Under the pieces are notes generated by a model. That model saw only the letters and a list, made by a program, of their open reading frames with translations. It did no database searches and had not been told where the DNA came from. A DNA stretch of 64,000 bases from Emydura subglobosa (taxonomy: Eukaryota > Chordata > Testudines > Chelidae), in assembly GCA_007922225.1 (NCBI GenBank), contig ML679961.1:7857702-7921701 (forward strand), written 5' to 3'. Made by a program: the position numbers and the translations under genes. Positions 58,040-64,000 of this stretch are shown one piece after another. Each line of letters begins with the position of its first letter. Position 1 is the stretch's first letter.

Positions 58040-59113
58040 AATATGATGGGGATTACTGAAAATCTTTATCCAGCATATGTAAAAAAGTTCTACCAATCCC
58101 AAAGGATTGGACACGTTACCAAACAAGTCAATGAACAGTTCAGATCTTACCCAAATACACGCTTAAAGCCAATTCTTATTAACTAAACTGACATTTATTA
58201 AAAAAAAAGGAAAGAGTAATGGTGAAAAGTTCATTATACATACACAAAGGACAATAATGTTATGTCAGTTTCAAAGTAGAGATGATAACTGACCTGCAAA
58301 GTTCTTAAACTGTAAAGTTTCTGAACTTACTCAAACAGCTTAGGGGTCATCAGTTCCCTTTATTCAGAGTTTTTTTGTTAGAAATCCAGCCCAGAGAAAT
58401 GAAGACTAAATAGTCCATGTGCAGAGTTCATTCAAATTCTCCCATGAGAATTAGCAGGGCGATTCCAGGCTGGTGCTGGGATCCCAATCTTGCGATCCAA
58501 ACTTTCCCTGTCAATCTTGGACAGATTTGAGATAAAAAGGATCAGGCCTGAAGCTTCCTAGAGTTGAAGCAAGGTGGGTGCTTGAAGGTCAGATAAACTT
58601 TGATGAAAGCTAGCTGACTGTTTGATCTTTAACTCAGTGGGTCCTTCCTCAGAAATACAGTCAGCACTAGCCATTTAAACTATCAAGACAGTCCACCGAT
58701 ATTTCATGGAGTGGAGAATAGTAATGTATATTGTCCTTTGAAGTAAAACCTTCATCTCCTAGGCGCACACCGGTAATTTGCTGCATAAGCAGAGTTAACA
58801 AACAGTTTACTTAAACCTCAAAGAGTAATATAGACTCATTACACCAAAGGTCCATCCAGATGTTAATAATCCCTTTTGACCTCTTCGTCAATAGAACCAC
58901 AGTAATAGACAGGAAAGCAGTTTATCTACATGGTTAACCTCTAGCAAGATATATGTAAACATCACCAAATAACTACCAACATACACTTGCATATCAAAGC
59001 TCTAGTCTTCTGGTAAGGAATGACCCTCACTACCTTGTATTTTCCTATAATATGTCTGATTTGGGCCATGCAACTTACAGAGTTGCTTAGTTTTTTTCCG
59101 ACCCAGTGTGACA
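58040..59113 (-). mobile_element. Candidate LTR-like block, copy 2
   Basis: Minus-strand start TGTCAC at 59113, AATAAATGTCAG near 58195, and ATCCCAAAGGAT plus GATCTTACCCAAATACACGC matching copy 1 in order. The limit near 58040 is uncertain, and a hAT element lies immediately to its left. Confidence 0.4.
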
Positions 59114-60309
59114 GTCTCCTTTTTTTAATACACAGCTTTAGAATGGGATATATCCGTTATTGCTAAACAGCTGTGGGTTCCTAGGGACCAGGACCTGAGA
59201 CAGAGCAAGTAGGGTCACTTGAGTAAAATTTGCTGCATCATTTTCCCAGGAGGGATGGTCAATTCTTCCACGCATATTTAAGGAAGCATATTTAAGGAAG
59301 TAACTTATTTTGGTTGTCAGACATAAATTCATACAATAGGTCAGAAACATGGCGAGAGCTGTTTTTCTTCCATGCTCACTTATTGCCCCTGTGCATGCTA
59401 GTGAAGGGCACTATAGACAACCTGCCAATAGACTGGATATGTATTTAAACGATTCCTTAAGCATCTATTAACTTAATTGCATTCTGGATAAATGAAGTCT
59501 CTTTTACACTCAGTTCTGGCCTAGCGACGAAACTGAGACAGGGGTTGGTTTTTGCAGTTTCACCTGCACCACATCAAACAGGGGTGGGACAGATGTTTTG
59601 GATGTGACTAGTCATATTTGTCGTAGCTTCCTGAGATGCTGAAGACAGCTGTTTGGTTCTTGTAGTCTGTGTGGAGGAAAATAGGCTCCCTGGGGCATCT
59701 TAAATTGCAGTTGTCTAAACCTGGTATTGAAAAATCTTTTGAGACTTTGAGGGCAAGCTGGGCCTCTTTCTCGGTTTTTACTTTGGCATTTTCTTTTTCT
59801 TTTTCTTTTAGAGACTTTACATTTTGGGGGGAGTGAAATGCGGGGAATGTCCTGTTTTGGCATAAAACCTCGCTAATGGATTGTCATGATAAAGTCGTTC
59901 AGCCCGCTGGCAATTTCAGAACCGCTGCAAGGAATTAGACCTGGCTGTAGGGAAACAGACTGCTGGCATTTCCTAGAGCATAAAATACTATGTTTAGCAT
60001 CACGCTGTGTATTTTGTCATTTGTAACACGGCACCTTGCTTGACTGGTAACCTAAGAAATATGCAGTTAAAAACCTAAATTGAAACATGACTAAACTGCT
60101 AGAACTCCCCTTTACCAGAGCTGAAATCTCCTGTGAATGGATATAAAGCCACAACACAGTAAGCCCATCAAAATGGAGACACGCAAAGATGAAGGACTGA
60201 AGTGCTGTCCTTAAACAACCTTTTTATGCCCTATGTACCAGATCTACAGAAAAAGAAGCTGCAGGCTTTAGAATATAGGCCTGTGAGTCAAGACAGCTAG
60301 GATTTTGTT

Positions 60310-60430
60310 GCAAGGTGTGCTGCCGAGTCACTCTGGGACCTAGAGCAAATTTTATCATTTCTCTGCACCTTGGTTCGCCCTCTGTACACTCAGGATAACA
60401 GCTACCTAGCTTTTTAAAACGCTTTGAAAT
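60310..60430 (+). repeat. MIR SINE, diverged
   Basis: Order of GAGTCACTCTGGGACCTAGAGCAAATT, TCTCTGCACCTTGGTTCGCCCTCTGTACA, and GATAACAGCTACCTAGC follows a forward MIR. Confidence 0.65.
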
Positions 60431-60804
60431 TTTGGGGTGAAAGTATCATTACTAAAACGCAGACTTTTCTGCAGAAGGGCCTCTGAATGTGCTCCACGCA
60501 ATGTTAATGCTATCTAAAAGCAGAGCCGGGTGTTTATTCCCTTTTTATTTAATTTCCTGTCTGGGGGAGTTCATCTGAAGAGGGATTCGTTGAAGAGCGT
60601 GTGAGTTCTTTCAATGTAAATACATAGAAACAGGCCTCTCTTTAGACTCTTCTTTCCATATGGAAGTTGTGTGATTGAACAGGCTGTAGCAGCTGATCGG
60701 GACACCCTGCCATTTGGATCACTGCAGCCACCACACACATGCAGGGCGTCTGTGTGCTGCCAGTGGTCAGGACATGGTTTCAACAAGCATTTTATAAATA
60801 AAGG

Positions 60805-61703
60805 CTTGGGATCCGGTCCGGTTCTGTTGAATATCTTCATCAATGATGTAGATAATGGCATAAAGAGTGTACGTATAGAGCTTGTGGATGATACCAAGCT
60901 GGGAGGGGTTGCAAGTGCTTTGGAGGAGAGAATAAAAATTCAAAACGATCTGGCCAAACTGGAGAAATGGTCTGATACTAATAGGATGAAATTCAATTAG
61001 GACAAACGCAAAGTGCTCCACTTAGGAAGGAACGATCAGTTGCACACGTACAAAATGGGCAATGACTGCCTAGGAAGGAGTGCTGCAGAAAGGGATCTGG
61101 GGGTCATAGTGGACCGCAAACTAAATATGCGTCAACAGTGTAACACTGTTGCAAAAAACAAAAACCAAAAAAAAACCCCAAACATGATTCTGGGATGTAT
61201 TACAGGAGTGTTGTAAGCAAAACACCAGTAGTAATTCTTCTGCCCTACTCTGCACTGATCAGGCCTCAACTGGAGTATTGTGTCCAGTTCTGAGAGCCAC
61301 ATTTCAGGAAAGATGTGGACAAATTGGAGAAAGTCCAGAGAAGAGCAACAAAAATGATTCAAGGTCTAGAAAACATGAGCTACGAGGGAAGATTGAAAAA
61401 ATGGGGTTTGTTTAGCCTGGAGAAGAGAAGACTGAAGGGGACATGATAACAGCTTTCAAGTACATAAAAGTTTGTTACATGGAGCAGGGAGAAAAATGGT
61501 TCTCGTTATCCTCTGAGGACAGGACAAGAAGCAATGGGCTTAAATTACAGCAAGGGAGGTTTAGGGTGGACATTAGGAAAAACTTCCTTTCAGGGTGGTT
61601 AAGCACTGGACTAAACTGCTTAGGACGGTTGTGGAATCTCTGTCACTGGAGGTTTTTAAGAGCAGGTTAGACAAACACCTGTCAGAGATGGTCTAGATAA
61701 TAC
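60805..61703 (+). mobile_element. CR1 LINE 3' fragment, interrupted by a TIR transposon
   Basis: Starts in reverse transcriptase (GPVLLNIFINDVDNGIKS, then [28 protein letters not shown]), continues through a region related to HLGRNDQLHTYKMGNDCLG, and degenerates after about 61215 with frame breaks. The CR1 3' end resumes at 61961-62035 (GTGCAGGGGACTGGACTAGAAGACC ... CAATTCTATT) after the insertion at 61707-61960. Older and more diverged than the copy at 26482. Confidence 0.9.
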
Positions 61704-61706
61704 TTA

Positions 61707-61960
61707 GGGTGCGTCTTCACTGAGGGCGGCAAATGTGCCACCGTCAGATCGATCTATCCGGATCGATTGAGCGGTCAGTGAAGACCCGCTCAATCGATCC
61801 AGAAGTCGACGCAATAAAACCACCCCCTCAAGTGGCACAGCGAAGATGCTGTGTAGAAGAGGGGTTACGAAGTCAACGGGAGTTACGCATGCTACTCTGT
61901 GTAGCTTGCGTAACTCCAGGTCGACTGCAGCTGCATTTCCAGGTGAGTGTAGACCTGGCC
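61707..61960. mobile_element. PIF/Harbinger-like MITE nested in CR1, TTA TSD
   Basis: GGGTGCGTCTTCACT and AGTGTAGACCTGGCC ends, 254 bp. The insertion splits a CR1 3' end and duplicates TTA (61704-61706 and 61961-61963); removing one TTA plus the element restores contiguous CR1 sequence. A 3-bp TWA duplication is the hallmark of PIF/Harbinger. Confidence 0.92.
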
Positions 61961-62036
61961 TTAGTCCTGCCTTGAGTGCAGGGGACTGGACTAGAAGACC
62001 TCTTGAGGTCCCTTCCAGTCCTTCAATTCTATTCTC
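61961..62036 (+). mobile_element. CR1 3' terminal part (continuation)
   Basis: The end of the CR1 copy at 60805-61703, separated from it by the nested Harbinger-like element. It contains the conserved promoter-distal CR1 end with CCTTCCAGTCC and an ATTCTATT tail. Confidence 0.9.
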
Positions 62037-63202
62037 TCCTTTTCTCACTGCCTAGGGCACAGAAAATTCTGTAGGACTATTAAAATGCCCTAAATCTGAT
62101 GGATCACGTATAACAGGCATATCGGTAGAGCTGGCCAGGAATAGAATTTTCCATTTCCCAGGAAATTCTTTGGGGGTTCCCCCCATTCCACAACAAAACC
62201 AAAAAAAAAAAAAAAATTAAGTTAAAAATTTCCCACAAAATTGAAATTTTGAAAAAAATTCTTTCTGATCAAAACCTTTTATTTATTTTTTTAAATGTCA
62301 AAATCAGAACAAAACCGAAATTTTCTGGTCTGAAAACGTTGAAAAACAAATCATCACCATCAAAAAGCTTCCCCCCCCCCCAAATTAAATAGAGGTGTTT
62401 CTGTGAAATGTTTCACTTTTAATGAATCTGCATTTTGCAATGGGAAAACACCCCGTCATAAAATTCTTGAGGAGCTCTATATATTAGTTAGGCAATGTGG
62501 AGAGACAATTGCGTTGCCTCAGCCTGCTCATACTATGCCTGTGGATAAAAAGAGAATTTCAATCTTTATTAGAGCTAGTCAGGAATTTGTTTTGTTTTGC
62601 TTTTTAAATGAAAGACATTGATTTGAAACCTAAACTGTTCATGAAACAGGGTCGAGTTTGGCAGATCTCAATGTTTTTTTCAAGTCAGGAGAAGAAAAAA
62701 GTTTAAATTGTCTGTTTTACATTTTCTGAAAAAAAATTCTAGTTTTCTAGTTCAAATGACTTCCTTTTGAAACTTCAACTAATTAGACTGAAGAAAGGAT
62801 TTTAAAAATAAAAAGACAAATAGCCAATTTTTTAAATCAACTTTTTGATTGACTTGAAATGAAAGTAAAGAATTGGTTTCTCAGTTCATGAATATTTTCA
62901 AGATTTTGACTTTTCATCCCAAATCGAGACAGGGAAAAAACATTCTGAACTCTTGAAAATATTCACGGGACACAACAGTCTCCCACCCGGCTCTAATCTT
63001 TGGGTCCATCAGCTTGGCATCTCACTAGAATGAAATTCACTTAAAACAGTGAAAGCAAAACATCTGTTGTGAATATAGAAGTTCCTTTGAACATCGCTTA
63101 AAAACCCTAACAAGTTTATCACGAAGGGTGACGTTTTACACTTGTCCTTCAAAATACTCCTATGATCAGTGTAGCATTTTATTTTCTCTTTATGTTTTGC
63201 AG
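62037..63202. other. AT-rich end of PTGER2 intron
   Basis: Dominated by A/T runs with many AAATTTT-type inverted oligomers (62130-62990). No gene or named repeat recognised before the acceptor at 63202. Confidence 0.55.
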
Positions 63203-63454
63203 ATCCATGCCTATATGAACAAATTTGGGCATAATGACGACTCCAAGGGCTACATGGACCTTCTAGCTCTGAGGTTCTTATCCATTAATCCAATTATTGA
63301 CCCTTGGATCTTTGTGATCCTTAGACCTCCAGTTCTGAGGGTGATCCGTTCTGTATTGTGCTGTCAGATGTCCCTAAAGACCCAAGACAACATACAGACT
63401 CCTGCTCCTGCAAAGTTAAAATCCGACAAACAGACTGACCTTTGCGGGCAGTAG
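63203..63454 (+). CDS. PTGER2: PTGER2 exon 2: EP2 TM7 and C-terminal tail
   Basis: The terminal coding exon supplies residues 288-370. A strong acceptor (T-rich tract then TTTTGCAG) joins in phase 0 to give LPFT-IHAYMNKF. TM7 has LLALRFLSINPIIDPWIF with the carboxylate-binding arginine R311 and DPW at 320-322. The helix-8 and tail string RPPVLRVIRSVLCC, followed by SLKTQD, is diagnostic of EP2 and contains the paired cysteines C339-C340. The tail ends with KQTDLCGQ before TAG, three residues beyond the usual KQADL end of mammalian EP2. Composition is AT-richer, unlike exon 1. Confidence 0.95.
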   Translation: MHAYMNKFGHNDDSKGYMDLLALRFLSINPIIDPWIFVILRPPVLRVIRSVLCCQMSLKTQDNIQTPAPAKLKSDKQTDLCGQ

Positions 63455-63563
63455 CCCCAACAGCCGTCAGCGAAGACATCTGGAAGATCATGCTGCAACG
63501 GCTTCCCAGGGCAATGACCAAATGGAGCAGTATAAACCCGATGGGAAGCTGTGCTTTTAGATG

Positions 63564-63569
63564 AATAAA
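63564..63569 (+). other. PTGER2: PTGER2 polyadenylation signal
   Basis: AATAAA lies about 110 bp past the stop codon and is followed by a T/G-rich stretch (about 63578-63600). This would give a very short 3'UTR; later signals beyond the window cannot be excluded. Confidence 0.5.
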
Positions 63570-64000
63570 CACATACCTTTTGAGCTGCAGTCTGCTTGAC
63601 AACGCACTGCAGGCTTTATTAGAAAGCGTTAGGGCAGTCCATGTAAAGTGAGTATTTTCTATTTATGGGACAGCGTCCAAGGGGCTAATCAATAACTGGA
63701 TTTCCGTTGCCACTAGTTGGGAACTTTTCATGGTGAACTAAGGCCATGTGCCGCGCTCTAGTGCGTTTGAAACTCTAAAAAGCTAGTGGCTATTTACTCG
63801 AAGGCCAGGCGACAAATGGCCCATGTTTTCTCTAATACTATGCCTAGTGATACGGTTCGGTGGGGAGACATAAGGATCAATAATATAACTTCGGCTCGTT
63901 GTTTTGTTGCCAAATACACCGAGTCCTTATTAGCTTCATGGTAGCTTAGTTAGCCATTTACTCGGACCACTGAAACTGAAGTTTTTAGAAGCCCTGTGTA

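Larger units (their letters stand above)
54429..63202 (+). other. PTGER2: PTGER2 intron 1
   Basis: A single phase-0 GT-AG intron of 8,774 bp at the end of TM6, the same site and phase as in PTGDR. It begins in GC-rich DNA with a long poly-G run near 54609-54623 and a GAGA tract near 54700-54727. It holds MIR copies, a GC-rich hAT element, an LTR-like block and a CR1 copy with a nested transposon. Confidence 0.9.

Noticed and set aside
57671..58186. 171-codon + frame
   Set aside because: Lies mostly within the GC-rich hAT element and runs across its boundary into unrelated intron sequence.

Overview
The window is a piece of a vertebrate nuclear genome, most probably a turtle (a crocodilian is the main alternative). 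Genes are sparse and interrupted by long introns. The interspersed DNA consists of CR1 LINE fragments ending in the typical (ATTCTATG)n tail, many short terminal-inverted-repeat (TIR) DNA transposons (hAT-like with 8-bp target duplications, PIF/Harbinger-like with 3-bp TTA-type duplications), old MIR/CORE-SINE copies and a few LTR-like blocks. The species call is inferred from this repeat style and from the moderate divergence of the two genes from mammals.

Two protein-coding genes can be supported. Both are prostanoid G-protein-coupled receptors on the + strand, in tandem. PTGDR (prostaglandin D2 receptor DP1) has exon 1 at 32948-33784 and exon 2 at 41141-41338 (344 aa). PTGER2 (prostaglandin E2 receptor EP2) has exon 1 at 53568-54428 and exon 2 at 63203-63454 (370 aa). 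In both, one phase-0 intron interrupts the end of TM6, the first exon lies in a CpG island, and the second exon (TM7 plus tail) lies in AT-richer DNA. The order PTGDR then PTGER2 on one strand matches human chromosome 14q22. Both receptors are expected to couple to Gs and raise cAMP, so the locus is a cAMP-stimulating prostanoid receptor pair made by local duplication.

Layout: 1-31000 is an intergenic upstream region with no supported gene, holding MIR, CR1, hAT and Harbinger copies, a (CA)n tract with a 10-N gap, and LTR-like blocks. 31050-33830 is the PTGDR 5' flank, CpG island and exon 1. 33785-41140 is the PTGDR intron, with a 61-bp-arm palindrome and short transposons. 41141-41940 is PTGDR exon 2 with polyadenylation signals. 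41940-53200 is the region between the genes, with TIR elements and a perfect-TSD hAT. 53200-54545 is the PTGER2 CpG island with a G-quadruplex-type tract and exon 1. 54429-63202 is the PTGER2 intron, with a GC-rich hAT and a Harbinger element nested in CR1. 63203-63570 is PTGER2 exon 2 and its polyadenylation signal. No novel system was found; the most interesting items are repeat-driven changes in the extracellular loops of both receptors and several well-delimited transposon insertions.
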